Source: Chamaecrista fasciculata (Eukaryota > Streptophyta > Magnoliopsida > Fabales > Fabaceae). From it: a stretch of DNA of 64,000 nt. A model generated the notes under the pieces. That model searched no databases and was not told the DNA's origin. It saw only the letters and a program-made list of their open reading frames with translations. The stretch spans positions 62,001 to 126,000 of the forward strand of contig QANZ01050193.1 in assembly GCA_003254925.1 (NCBI GenBank), in the 5' to 3' direction. This document shows, piece after piece, positions 1 through 13,500 of this stretch. The first letter of the stretch is position 1. Each line of letters starts with the position of its first letter. Position numbers and translations under genes: made by a program.

Positions 1-780
1 TCCTATCTACTACTTTCTCTCTCTCATTATCTATAGAATCGACCAATTATCAAGTTCCACATGTTTATTTTTTATTTTTTTAATTTTGAATTTAATTATT
101 TTTGACCAACCAAAAGAGTACTCACACATATAATATAGTATAGATAGTATGGATATATAGATTTTTTGAATATATAAGGTAGAAGTATTGAATAAAATAA
201 ATAGATACAAATATGTATATTAATAAAATGACCGACGACCGACAACCTTATTCTAGGATAAAAATTCTCTGAGCTGATATGTGTTGAAATTGTAATAATC
301 AGTGTGATGTTTTCCATATATAAAGAAGAAAATACGCTACTCTATATAAGTAGGAAATTTACACGACACGTGAAAAAAAATGTATTTTTTTTGCTTGATA
401 GACATGTTATAACTGTTTCATTTTTACTTATTAGTAATACTGTTATCTGGGCACTTTAATTATTAAATGGTGTAAATTACATTATTTACAATGCTATGAT
501 GAATATATCTAGGAAATGTATGTTGAACCTCACCAAGAAATTAAAGAGTTGCAATGAAAAGAGGTAAGGCCATTCAATAATTTAATATACCTGTAAATAG
601 TTGGCCCAGTCTTGTTCATCACCTTCAAATTTCCGATTAGATTGATTCCATTTCCATTTCATGTAGCCGGCCAGTACTAATAAGTTTAGACCAGTGATTG
701 ATCTTAAGTTGTAGTCTCTCTAAATTCAAGAATTACAAATTTCACAATAATTAAATTATCTTAATATTATTTTTTTTATT

Positions 781-995
781 TAGAATAACTATAAAATATG
801 ATCATATGTAAAGTTTAAAATATGATTTAATTGTAAAGAGCTAAAACTAGCTCTCAATATTTTCTTTAATCTTTTAAGACCTACTCCAATCATACTCTAA
901 GAATGACATTTTTAGAGTTATTCTAAGAACATAAATTTGTCACATGTTCTAAACTTTACATATGATCATTGAGAACATATTTTATAGTTATTCTA
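781..995. repeat. Foldback MITE, about 215 bp
   Basis: The two ends are inverted copies of each other: the left end reads TAGAATAACTATAAAATATG and the right end contains its reverse complement. A second shared block (ATCATATGTAAAGTTTA) follows, with a short indel between the arms. The centre is not palindromic. The flanks share only a possible 3-bp duplication (ATT), so the superfamily is not assigned. Confidence 0.65.
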
Positions 996-1169
996 ATTAA
1001 AAACATAGAAGCCGTCATACCCAGAAAATGATGTCCTCTTTTCTTTTTTCTCACAAAAAACAAACATATTTACCATTAATCACTCCAGAGTCACTCACTA
1101 AACAAAAAACAAACACCAACATAGCAAAAATTTCCCGAGAAACAATTCATCATCCATCCCCTCTCAAAT

Positions 1170-1420
1170 TAAAAATGATATGACATATTGAATTGGATGA
1201 TGACGTGACAAATATAGGTGAAGTTATGGAATTGATGGAAATCAGTTTGGGACCAACAGTTGGACGTTTCAGAACTTATGGGATCAAAATTGCAACAAAA
1301 AAAGTTATAGGACCAAATTGAGACCTTTTCCAAAATTATGGGACCAAAATAGTAAAAAAAAGTTATGAAACCAAATTGAAACCTTTGTCAAAGTTATAGG
1401 ACCAAAAGTGCACTTTAACC
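1170..1420. mobile_element. Mutator-type MITE, truncated copy
   Basis: The right half matches the family seen at 26629, 39126 and 61132: a core with a GACGTGACAAATAT-like segment, then units of 'GGACCAAAATTGCAAC', ending in GTGCACTTTAACC at 1420. The left inverted arm is missing, so no target duplication can be read. The left limit is approximate. Confidence 0.7.
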
Positions 1421-2229
1421 TTCTTTTTTTTCTTTCTTATCTTTTTCCCCAACAGAAACCTCGGTCACCTGACTTCCATCCTCCCTGACTAAAACATTGA
1501 AAAATGCTTGTTTTTTTAGTAAGAAACCTGGCAGCAGCCAATAAAAGGGAAGAACTAACTAAAAAAAACATTTTATTATCTATGAGACATTGCTTTTTGA
1601 ATTTTCAGAGCATTGTTTTTTTTTTTAATTGCGTTGGGTAGGGTTTATTTTAAACAGTATACATTTTAAAAATAAGGGAAGAGGAATTCCCGGTGAGTCT
1701 AGAGTCAAACTGGAAAAGGAGCTGAACGAGATTGGAGTCCCATGATACTTCTGATAGCTACGAAAAGAGTACAAAAATGTTTTAAGGTAGAGAGAATGTC
1801 ATTACCTCTTTTAATCCAGTGGGATATCTATATAATATAGGAGAGGCTAAGCAACAATCTTTGATCTTTGCTTGCAACTAACTACCCCTAATGATGACGT
1901 ACAAGGGTCACTCTAAGTTCAGGGATCGCCTTTTCAGTAAGGAATCAAAAGACTCATAAGGAATATGCATAAATATATAGAGAAACTAGAAAGGGAGATT
2001 GGAGAAAAATGGACATGAAACAAGGTAAAAAGTGGAGATGAAAGAAAGAAGAGGCCAGGGGAGATGATGAACTTCTAATATATATCAACATGAAATGAGA
2101 AACAACAATTTGTTGTTTTGTATATATTACTAACCGAAAGCAAAATGACCATCCACACATATTCTAACCACAAGGGTCTCTCACACTCTATACAAACATA
2201 ATAAGTTGTTTCAAAACAAAACCTACTAA

Positions 2230-5200
2230 CTAATTCTGGCTTCTCTCCCTATCACCTTCATCTTCTTCAGAGTTTTGCTCTTCCTTATCATCTGCTGCTG
2301 CCGCCGGTGCTTCTGCTGACTGTGCCGGCCTCTTAAACTGCACCAAGATCATCGTCATGTTATCACATCCCTCCCCACCGGCGGTCGATGGTGCCAAACA
2401 CCGATCAAGCACTTTTTCACACACCACAGAGAGTTTACTTTCCTGTATTTTAAGTAGATTCAGAAGGTTTCATCAATAATCAGGTTCTACTGCCAAGAAC
2501 GATGGTACTTTTTAATTGAATTCTTTTGTTAGAAATAAAAACTCACTGATCGCAATTGTTCATGCACGAAATCTACTAATTGCTGGCTTGACATGCAATC
2601 CCTGGAAATAATCAAAGGAAATTGCATCTACCATCACAACTCCTTTGGAAAGCAGAGTACTAGATTTGTTTGTAGATTAATAATACTAAGTAGGTGGGTT
2701 AAAAACAAAGCAATTTAGATTATATACTCCAAATATCTGATAAAATCTTTATTGGAATTAGAACACATTAACTATAAGATGCATACCATATGCCATCACA
2801 TGCTAGCACTATAAATTCATCATCCTCACAAAGTTCAACCTACAAAATGTCAGCAAAATCATTGTCCCATTCAGAACAAACAAATAAAGAAAGGAAAATA
2901 CTTAATTTGACTTTACAAAGAAATAATCTTACAGTATTTATATCTGGATTGGCAGTCACAATTTGTTTGTCCTCTGGCAGAAATTTGTTCTGTTTAAATT
3001 CCATGTCACCTGCAATAATTTGAAACTAGCTAAAGAACAAAATAAAATCTGTCTCTTTGCAAAGTAATTCATGTCCTGCGCACGGCAAACAGTATATCAT
3101 GTATGTTGTATGTGAACAGATTTGAAACATTCATCTATGCTAGAAAGTTGCCCTGGAGTACATAATTCATGCAAGATTGATACATGTGCATCGTGGAGGG
3201 GGTAACTAAACTAAGTTAATTATCAGGATGTTTACCTATAGCTCTTGCAAGATTCAAACTGCCATTAACCCGGCCTGCATGAATAAAACCACCAGCTTTT
3301 AAAATTCTTTCCTTCTCAACCTCAAGATCAGGCTTGTGATCTCTGGACAAGTTATATGCCTGTAGAAATGAGCCAGAGGCAAAACAATCAATCAATATAT
3401 GTAATTTCTAAATATTCAACAAGTCCTCTCAAAAGTTTTAACCAGTATACAAGAGGCATGATTTATGAAATTTGGAATGTATAAAGCCATATAATCAGTT
3501 AGCATAACAGAAAAAGCTCAAGAATATTTGTTGCATGAATCACCTGACCGTTCCTAGATATCACACAACGTGAATCGCCAGCATTGCCAACAACTAGTTG
3601 ATTGTTTCTAATCACAGCAACACAAGCAGTGCTTCCGGAAGTTGGTCCAGCAAAATCAGAATGAGGCCCCTGATTACAAAAATTCAATTCTAATTATAGA
3701 ATGTCACGCAAAGAAATCCAAAAAATGAAAGTAAAATGCAGAGAAAAAAATTAATAAAAAGAGACCCAGAAAATCAGCACAATGAAAGAAAAACTCGGTG
3801 ATACAAAAAAAAAGTCACTAAAGGACATTTTTATGCTCCAAAATGCACAAATTATGTGCAATAAAAGCTATGATGCTTGAACAAAACTTGACAAAGAGAG
3901 AAAATGTGGAGTTCGAGCACCTGATAGGAATTAGGGGTGCCATTTAAGGGAAACCCTCCTAAATTGTCATACTGATACCTACCTCCTCAAAAGCCCAATC
4001 ATCAACACGATCATTACTTTCACTGCTTCCTGGAGACCAAATGAGCCCTTCAATCATCCTACTAAGCTTGTTCATCTTATCCCCCAATATTGCTAATTCC
4101 CTCCAACCCCTTTGACCCCGCATCATCTCATCCATTCTGCATAGAAATAAAATGACCAGTTCAGAACATTTCTTCCTATCTGAGGGAAGGAGTGTTGGAG
4201 GACAGCGAAGTATGGAAGAGGTAAAGACTTCACTGTTTGTCTCTTTCCTTTTGAAGAAATGAAATAAATTGAAGTCTGAGCGAAAACCATAACTGGAAGC
4301 CGATAAGAAGGATAACCACAAAGAAAAAGCTATATACATGATCATCATAGTCTTCCAATTACTGAAGTCAGTGTAACAAATCTATGGAAGTAGAGAACAC
4401 AACTTTACATATTGAAACAAGATTTTTGAGTTAGTGTCATTTTAAGGTCTATTTCAGTCACATATTTTGCAGAAAACAGAGGAAAAATTGGTTAAGCCAT
4501 CAAATAATAGGAGCTCTCCTTTTTCACTAACCTGAAAAAGGCTTTCTGAAGAGAGGTTCCTATATCTCCAGCTTCATATGCTTCATTTGCAAGCAGCTGT
4601 TGGTGAAGATACTTAGCACAAAACCTTGCAACCACCTTCCCTGAAAAGTACAAGTGCAAGTGAGCAACACAAGAAGTCATCTACTATAAAGCAATAAAAA
4701 TGATTTGCATCAATTCAGGTAACCAATCATTTTTTAAATTTACCTCCATGTCCATCATATACACCAAAAAAAGAAGTGGACGTATCCAGATCCGGAAGTG
4801 CAGCATGCTAAGAAAAGGGGAAAACAATTTATAAATCACACAAATTCAATGAACTGATATGCCAATTCCAAAAAGTGAAGACACCAGATTAATTCTCAAT
4901 AGTTATAAAATGCCAATTGGTCCGTGACCTCTTTGGCCCTCAAGAAATGAAAACAAGGATAAAATATCATCTAGTTTCCCAAACAACGTCAAAATTTCAT
5001 GGAATCTTTCGGACTTACAGTGTGTATCAACTCTACAATAATTACTCACGATGTCCAATGTGAACAGAAGATACAGAAGATTCAATCACATAAAGAAAAG
5101 TAGAGATCAGGATTACAGTGGACTGATGGAATGCAGCATAGTTTTTTATAGCACCCATGCTTGCTTCTTAATGTACAATCCACTGGAGGGTTACATATGT

Positions 5201-5395
5201 TCACTTAAAAGGATTGGAATGTTGTGTGCAAAAGTAATTTCATGTATAGAACTAGCAAATGTTTCAACGGATACTCACAGCATCTTCCATTGTTGCACGC
5301 CACCCTTGCATAGATGATAAACCATATCTAAGACGGTCATTCTCACCATCTTCAGAAAACTTTTCAGTCTTGGGAGTGCTGAGGTAAATCCCCAT
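2230..5395 (-). CDS. Protein phosphatase 2C (PP2C60/PP2C21-like)
   Basis: Mn/Mg-dependent Ser/Thr phosphatase of the plant PP2C family. Ten coding exons, all joining in frame: 5395-5279, 4807-4744, 4640-4532, 4136-3983, 3669-3544, 3359-3236, 3009-2933, 2839-2787, 2601-2547, 2442-2230. The product is 363 residues. Signature motifs are in order: [78 protein letters not shown] and GCDNMTMI, so the metal-binding aspartates are present. The N-terminus [19 protein letters not shown] is typical of this subgroup and may be N-myristoylated (MG start). The C-terminal tail, from about residue 325, is Ala/Glu-rich and acidic. Start chosen as the first ATG giving the conserved N-terminus. No break seen. 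The next gene at this end of the locus is GPX, with the copia insertion and much repeat DNA between them. Confidence 0.95.
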
Positions 5396-6530
5396 TTCTG
5401 TCTAAACTCAAACAGATAGACGCCACTCTAATATCTTCAAGCTGGAAAATAGAGGAAAATTTAGACTAAAACAAGTTATAGACAAGTAAATCGAGACTTC
5501 ATTTGAGAATTGTAGATTATTTTCTCGAATAGACACAATTAAAAGAAACTATAGCTGATTATAAATGATACAGAACCATGCCACACAACAGAGGAGCCTA
5601 TGTACCAAAAAGAAAACAGAGGAGTACTGTTGTTTGTATTGAAATTCGAGAAATAGAATAAAAGAGGAAATAGAATCCCAACAACAGGTTACGAAAGAAA
5701 ACCTGAGAGAATTTTGACCTAAACATTGAATAAACATAGAAGCACACAGGAGATAGGATAAAGATACTAATTTAATGTATTGTGATTTGTGAGATAGCCT
5801 CATCCTATAGCAAAATGTAGCTGAGTCTGTTGACGAATGTAGGGAATTGCACATAGCTATGAGGAAACATATGTCCAGAAAAAGGTCCAAGCAGAAATCA
5901 GAGGTTATAGCAGAAAAGAATAATTATATAAAACGGAAATAAGATAGCAGAGCAAATCATGAATCTCCATTTGATTTAACAAGTAATCATCGTGTTAAAG
6001 GGAGAGTTAAAAATATTATCTCAAAATATGAAAAAAAATCTTGGAGGATAGCTGTAACGACTAGAAGGCTTGCAATTATAAAGATTGAAGTTAAAATTGC
6101 TGAGGTAAACTGTTAACCCCAGTGAGCGAAATCGTATGTTTATTAAGTAAATTGATTCCGAGGAAAACCCAAAAGTTGTAAGAGTTTTCCGCTTGCAATT
6201 ACACAGATTGAAGTTAAGCAAATAATACTCGAGTAAAAAGAAACTCAAGATCAAGCAGGAGAATACAATCAAGAAAAACCTAGATGATGGATAAATGAAT
6301 TAATCTGTGTATACTCACATGGCCAGCAGGGCCTCCTGTGCAGATTCGAAGATCAGAGCAAAACTGAAAGCAAAGGCAGAAATGAGAGTGAGTTGAAATT
6401 AGGTCCCTAAGAAACTCAAAGAGACCTAGAAGGAGAAATTTCTTAGTTTCTTGGAGAAATAGGGAAGAATGAGAAAGCTCACATCAGGAAAAATAACCCA
6501 GAAAGTGATGAGAAAAATCGAAGACTTTTG
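5396..6530 (-). other. Probable PP2C 5' UTR with intron
   Basis: Upstream of the ATG the minus strand shows an acceptor (TTTTCCAG) just before 5441 and a donor (GTGAGTAT) at 6318, which would make a 5'-UTR intron of about 0.88 kb. A further acceptor-like CTTTCAG occurs near 6364, so there may be a second one. No coding exon is recognised. Inferred from splice signals only. Confidence 0.5.
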
Positions 6531-9142
6531 CAGAAGACGATCTTTTTATCTACTTATAGCTTGTGCTGTGAATTTTTGGCTTACTCATATTGGAACTACA
6601 CTAAATCTATATACCATCGATTTCATGCCTTGATTGATTACCTGTCTCTTCTCCTTCTTCTTCTTCTATTTCGTTCTCATCTCATATACTGTCATCTCAA
6701 ATTCTCAATTGCATTCTTGATTTTCTCTCAATATTTTTTTTATTATTTTATTCTCTCTCTCTCAGCTTTTGGCCTTAGCGTTTCTTCTGTGATTAAGCAT
6801 TAAAATAATATATATTTGATTTGATTTGATTACTCTTAATCAATCTCTTAATCCTGTTCTTCCCTCTCGCTCTCAAAATCATCAAGGCCAATGATAAAGT
6901 CAAGATTTTTTTTAATATATATATTTGAGGCTGCTGATATTTATGCATTGAAGCATATCCGTCGTGGTGGTCTAGATTTGGACATGATCTAAAAAAATTT
7001 TGACTGTAGCATTGAATTTTACTAGCCAATCATGAGTTTATCACGTTGTAAAAGATCATTTTTCCTATTAAATTTAACTACTCCTGTTGATTTACATAAT
7101 ATAATTTGAATATTCATATTTTGTTGTTTAATTATATTCTGAAATTTAATAAATAGGAGTAAATATTCCCCTAGATTTGAGAGACATGCGAACTATTTTT
7201 TTTTTCTTTTACAAAATTGGTGTTTTCTATGATTTTTATTAAAATAAAAAATTGAAAGATACTTTTTGGTGTGAGAGAATAACCATTTGAATTAAGAAAA
7301 GAATTCTACCGAAAAAAAAATTAAGAAAAGAAACACAAGGTACCAACTCATATGTGTCTTGTGCTATATTAGTTTAAATTAGAGTAGTTTAAAATTAATT
7401 TACTCCAACTGAAACTGAGTCTGCTTTTATATTATTAATTAATTAATAACCCCAGATTTTGTTTCCCAAAATTACTAAAATTTCCATATCTGCCACCTCA
7501 AAACGCCAGTGATGAATCTATGAGATAAAAATGTATATCCTCATCACTAAATGAGATTATTTTCATTTATTTCTTCTTCTTTTTCTTTTTTGTGTTTTTA
7601 AAGTGTGACGTAGTGATAAATATGAGTTGTGTCAATCATTTGTATTCCAAAAAATCTATAATAACTATTGTTTTTTCTCAAACCACACTTTCCATCTTAT
7701 AGATATGAAGTGAATTTTCATTTAGTCCTTTATTTTTAAAAAGAAAAATAGTCTCACATATTTTTATAATTTTTTATTTTTTGGATTTAAATTATTTATT
7801 GGGGTTAATTTGACTTTATTGGTTGACAGTTATAATAGGAAACAAAAATAATTTATCATCTGTAACTTTGAATTTGTCTCATTTAATTTAGACTTTGAGA
7901 TAAAATAGGTATAATCAACTTTATTTATTTGATCGTAAAATGAGTGACATATTTTTAAAGTTTAATTTGACTTTAATTATTCACTTATGGCTCCAAGAGA
8001 ACAATTTTATAACTTGCAACTCATAATTTCAAATATATCGTATTTAAATTTGATCGTAAAATGAGATGTAATCATATTTAAATAGCATTCAATTAAAATT
8101 CATCTTATATATATAAGACTAAAAGTAAAATTAAATCTTTATTTATTTCACAAAGTAAAAATAGTTGTCCACTTCAAAGATGTTTTATTTTAAGAATAAA
8201 CTTTTCCAAAAAGAAAAAAGAAAGGTGAGATTTTTCATTATTGGTCAAATATGATAATTTGATCCATAAATTTGTTTATTACTTTTTAAAAAAAATACAT
8301 AAGTATTAATAAAAGTGTCATGTGACACTATTTCATAAACTGCATTTACTATACACAATTCAATATATTGCCACATAGCACTATAAAGATTTTAAAAAAT
8401 AAATGTTACATCAATATATTACATCTATTCTATAATATTTTTTATTTCTTTTTCTTAAAAAGAAAATATCATCCCCAAAATACTATTTAAGTTAAGAGTT
8501 GTTTTACATATGTAATGTAAAGTATTTGCAATTGCAAGGCATGTGTAATCACCTTAAAAAATCGTTAAATCATAATCACCTTTTGCCTTGACTTAATCTA
8601 GAATATTATCCTTATTTTATTTTCCTGTAACAGTATTGATTGTCTGGACGAGTTCAGGAAAAAGGAGGACAAAGAAATTAATAATTTATCTAACGAAAGT
8701 CTTGAAAGTGGAACATTTCTTGCTTTCAAGGAACATTATTCAACTAATTTATTGTACTAAATTACCTTTCTTATAAATCAATTAACAGTCATATTCTTCT
8801 ATAAATAGGGAAGCAAGAGTTTTATTTATTTATTGGTAGAAGTGAGTTTTAAATTTTAAAGCTTAAGAAACACCATTAAAAAACTTGATAAGATCTGCTT
8901 TGTAATTATAACCACTTTATTTGGCTCTTACTAATATTATAAGGTTAGAAAGAGATTCACATTTCCACGCAGGTCACAACACACACACATACCCACTTGG
9001 TCATATTTCTTTTTAGGATTTTTTTTCTTATAAAAAAACATTAAAATTTGAAACAATGAGAAATTAATAAAAAACTTAGAAAAGAGCTAATATGTGAAAG
9101 TTTTATGGTCCTTCTTAATAATTTCTGGTTTTTTCTTCTTAT

Positions 9143-9195
<53 letters not shown>

Positions 9196-10309
9196 ATTTG
9201 GTTTGTGTGCGCAAGTGAAGGAGATCTGGAAATCCTTTATACATTGAATCAAATCTTAGGGAAGCAATATTAAACGTGAGAGAAGATCTTCATAAAAATC
9301 TTCAAGCTCATATGCCCAAGCTTATTATATCAATCTAATGCTCAAGCATATTCACATGTCTCCTCTCACAAAGTAACGCCCATGATTCTAACTTAATACT
9401 AATATTAAGAGTAAATTCATGATTTGATTCTTAAAAAATTACAGATATTATTTAGTCATTGAAAGATGAAAATATAGTCATTAAAAGATACAACTATAGT
9501 CAATTTTTTTTTGTTAAATATACCAATCAAAATTTAATATAATTTTAAATTTTGTTAAAATTACAATAAATGAGTAGAGTTAAAAAATTATATTTGTGAT
9601 TGAATTTAAATTAATATTTCAGTCAAATGACCCAATTAATTGAAATTATATATTTTAAGTACAATCTCATTTTTCAATCACTAAATTGAGATATTTATCA
9701 TTTTTTAATAATTGAATTATTAATTTACATTTTTTAAGATCATAAAGTGTTTTTCACTTATTCACGAATTAGACAGGGATTAATTTTTATTTGAATTGAG
9801 AGATTTTCTAATAAAAGTAAAAATTCTCTCGACATGAAAGTGTTTAACAATATTCAGATTTGGAACTTTATTTGTTTTGGTTATCTGCAAAAGATCTCTT
9901 TCTCTTCGTTTCAATTATTTTCTGAGTCTCACACAATATCTTCTGTATATATATATACACATACCTTTAAGTCAAAGCTTAATATATATATATATATATA
10001 TATGTATATGGTTCTTGTGCAACAATAATCTTGCTTCCATTCTCAATAATGCAGATTCTGTGGTAGAGGATCACCTGTTATTCCGGGAATTGTATTATAA
10101 ATTGAAATCACAAAGTGCTAAAAAGAATTGGAATCTGCCGATTCATTTACATATCTTTTAATTTTGGCAGAGAATTGATTTCTCAATCTTGCTCAAGAAT
10201 ATTGGGGATGGACATCAATTCTTGTGTGCAGATTACAAACACGAACTTCATAATTATTGATATCATATATAATTTATTGATACCATATAGCAAGAAGTAG
10301 AGAACACAA
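6531..10309. other. Intergenic, AT-rich, microsatellites
   Basis: PP2C promoter side, then about 3 kb of AT-rich DNA with no gene found. It contains a (CT)n tract at 9146-9192, an (AT)n tract near 9981-10003 and a well-formed TATAAATA at 8800 without an identifiable gene after it. Just before the copia insertion the sequence TTGATACCATATAG resembles a copia primer-binding-site/LTR junction and may be a remnant of an older element. Confidence 0.6.
9146..9192. repeat. (CT)n microsatellite
   Basis: An uninterrupted CT dinucleotide run of about 47 bp. It is a likely length-polymorphic marker. No gene is attached. Confidence 0.95.
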
Positions 10310-10314
10310 TGAGA

Positions 10315-10560
10315 TATAAGGTTATATGAATAATACTCAGCTTGATATTAATGAATTGTGTACAAGACTTTATAGACATTACAAAGCTTCTACAACCTTC
10401 CTATCCTAACGGATTCTAGCAGCAGAAACACAGCTGTGTACAGAAAATGGTACAAAGAAGGACACCTGTACAGTATGTACTAACAGAAAGGGAAAAGGAA
10501 TATTTTCCTGAATGACTCATCAGTACTGTTTGGTACATGGTTTAGTGCTATATTCTATTA
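10315..10560 (-). repeat. Copia 3' LTR
   Basis: 246 bp, base-for-base identical to the LTR at 14915-15160. It begins TATAAGG and ends CTATTA on the plus strand, i.e. TAATAG...CCTTATA in element orientation. Confidence 0.95.
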
Positions 10561-10576
10561 CACTCCCCTCAAACTC
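10561..10576 (-). other. Copia polypurine tract
   Basis: In element orientation GAGTTTGAGGGGAGTG runs directly into the 3' LTR. This is the expected primer site for plus-strand DNA synthesis and confirms the LTR edge. Confidence 0.85.
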
Positions 10577-13500
10577 AGAGGGAGATTTTTGACTCTGAGT
10601 TTGTGACGAGCTAAAATAAATTGAGACTTGGAAAGGGGTTTTGTGAGGGCATCAGCAAGCTGATCTTTAGCAGAAATGTGTGTGACAATGATGTCCTTGC
10701 GCTACATTTTTTCCCTAACAAAAAATAAATCAAGTTCCATGTGTTTGGTTCTTGAGTGCATAACTGGATTAGCAGAAAGCATCACAGTGCTCTGATTGTC
10801 ACAGTAGATCATAGGTGGAGACTGAGATCTTGGGAAGTGCAGCTCTGAGAGAAGAGAACGAAGCCAAGTGAGTTCTGCTACTGTCAATGCTAGAGCTCTG
10901 TACTCTGCTTCAGTAGAGGACCTTGAGACAGTTGGTTGTTTCTTGGAAATCCAAGAGATCAAATTGGGACCAAAAAAGATACAAAAGCCTGATGTTGAAC
11001 GTCTGTCAACTGGATCCGATGCCCAGTCTGCATCACATAATGCAGTGAGTCTGAGATTGTGAGATTTCTGTAAATGAAGGCCCATGTCTTTGGTACCCTG
11101 AAGGTATCTGAGGATTCTTTTGACAGCTACCCAGTGTTCAGACTATGGTGAGTGCATGAACTGACTTACTTTGTTTACAGCAAAGGTAAGATCAGGTCGA
11201 GTAATACAGGTATACTGTAAGGCGCCAACTGTGGATCTGTAAAGATGAGGATCTTCAAACAAATCAATGCTTTCTGTAGTTAATTTAATCCCTGCAACCA
11301 TAGGAGTGGATTGGGGTTTGGCATCAAGCATGTGAACTCTCTTGAGTAAATCAGTGATGTACTTGGTCTGAGTAAGAAGCAATCCACCATATGAAGTTGA
11401 ATGAACTTGAATGCCCAAAAAATAGTGCAGATTACCAAGGTCTTTGAGAGAAAATTTGTTGTGCAAGCATCGAATGAGAAGATCAACCTCTGTAGGATTA
11501 CTTCCTGTGACTATAATATCATCTACATAGGCTAGAATGTAAGTGATGGAGGTTGGAGTGACCTTGATGAAGAGAGTACTGTCACTTTTGGCGGCAGTGA
11601 ATCCAAAAGTGAAGAGTGTAGTAGCTAGTTTTGTAAACCAAGCTCGTGGGGCTTGCTTCAACCCATACAAGGACTTATGAAGTCTGCAGACTGTAGTAGA
11701 GTTGCCTTGTCCATACCTTGGAGGTTGCTGCATGTAGACCTCTTCTGTAATAGAACCATTGAGTAAGGCATTGTCTACATCCAACTGTTTGATCACCCAA
11801 TTAGAGGGCAATGCAATGGTGAGGATGATCCTGACTGTGATAGGTTTGACAACTGGACTAAAGGTCTCAGTAAATTCAAATCCAGGTAGCTAATGGAAAC
11901 CTTTTGCAACTAGTCGGGCTTTGTACTTACAGATAGTGCCATCTGGGTTCTCTTTGATTCGATAGATCCATTTGCACCCAATTGGCTTCTTGCCAGGAGG
12001 AAGAGGCACTAAGGACCAAGTCTTATTTTTGAGTAGTGCTGTGTACTCACTGTCCATGGCTGCTTTCCAATGAGGACTGGTGAGAGCCATTTTAACTCAG
12101 GTGGGGGTGGAAGTGGTGAGATATGCTTTTGGTTTGAAGATGCCACGTTTGGATCGAGTAACCATATGATGGTGAGAAGTGTTGGAAATTGAGACTGGAG
12201 ATATGGAAGGTTGGGAAGGTGAGGCAAATGGAACACTGGGAGAAGGTAATTTGTATAAGGTAGAGGAGGAAGACGATGTATCAGGTGATGATGATGAATC
12301 AAGGGTGTGAGGAATGGGAGATGGAGAATCCTGCAAAGCATAGTGAATAGGAGATATGGCAGTAGAAAAATCCTGCTTAGCAGCAGGTACAGATACAGAA
12401 TGAGCATGGTCAGGTGCAGTATGCAAATGAGAAATTGTGGGAATGGCAGGTGCAGAATGAGAATGAGGTAAAGATAAAGCATCAGGAGATGAATTAGATG
12501 AAACATGTGAAGCATAAGGAAATGAATGTTCATCAAATATGACATCACGAGAGATGTAAAGTCTATTATTTGGTCCTAAGCATTTGAACCCTTTATGTTT
12601 AACACTATAACCTAAGAAAGTGCATTTGACAGATCTAAATTGTAGTTTTGTGTCATTATAGGGTCTTAAATTAGGAAAGCAAGCACAGCCAAAGATTTTG
12701 AGAGAGTGATAATCAGGAGCTTTATGAAATAAAATTTCAAAAGGTGATTGTGAGTGTAATACAGGAGTAGGCAAACGATTAATTATGTGTACAGCAGTAG
12801 AAAATGCCTCATCCCAGAATGACATTGGTAAAGAAGCTTTTGCAAGCAATTTCAAACCCATATCAACTATGTGTCTATGCTTACGCTCAGCAAGACCATT
12901 TTGCTCAGGGGTATGGGGACAGGACAAGCGATGTTTGATGCCATGAGTGCTAAAAAATGAAGTTAAGGCAATGTACTCTCCCCCACCATCAGTTTGCACA
13001 TCTTTGATTTTAGTGTTGAATTGATTTTTAGCCATATTTTTAAAGTCAATAAAGGCTTTGGCAACATCTGATTTGTGTTTAAGTAAATAAAACCAAGTGA
13101 ATCTGGAGAAATTATCAATAAAATGGACATAATAGTGAAAACCATTGTGAGATTCAATTGAAGCAGGCCCCCAAACATCAGAATGAATCAATTTCAGGAG
13201 TGCTGAAGTGATAGTTTGAGAGACAGGAAACGGCAGTTTATGAACTTTGCCTAAGGGACATGAAGAACAAAATGGAGAACTATTTTTATTAATGCTTGGA
13301 ACATTACAATATTTCATAACAAACTGAACAGTAAAGTGGGATGAATGGCGAAGCCTACAATGCCAAACATCAAAAAGAGAAGGTGAACATGTGCCGGTGA
13401 GTGCGAGTGGAGGAGAAGCATGCTTGAGGTGTGAAACATCATATTTGAGAAGAGACAGATTGTCAAACACATATAAGCCATCCCTAACAACCCCCTTGAG

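Larger units (their letters stand above)
1..2229. other. Intergenic, AT-rich, two small repeats
   Basis: No supportable gene. The stretch is AT-rich and holds a foldback element at 781-995 and a 5'-truncated Mutator-type MITE ending at 1420, both listed separately. The part nearest 2229 is the downstream flank and probable 3' UTR of the minus-strand PP2C gene. Short open frames here have no recognisable domain. Confidence 0.7.

Noticed and set aside
8795..8810. TATA box of an unseen gene
   Set aside because: TATAAATA is perfect but no coding exon, known microRNA or splice pattern follows in the next 1.4 kb.
12009..12548. 179-residue minus-strand open frame
   Set aside because: It overlaps the copia integrase frame in another phase, is low complexity (Leu/His/Pro/Ile) and has no domain.
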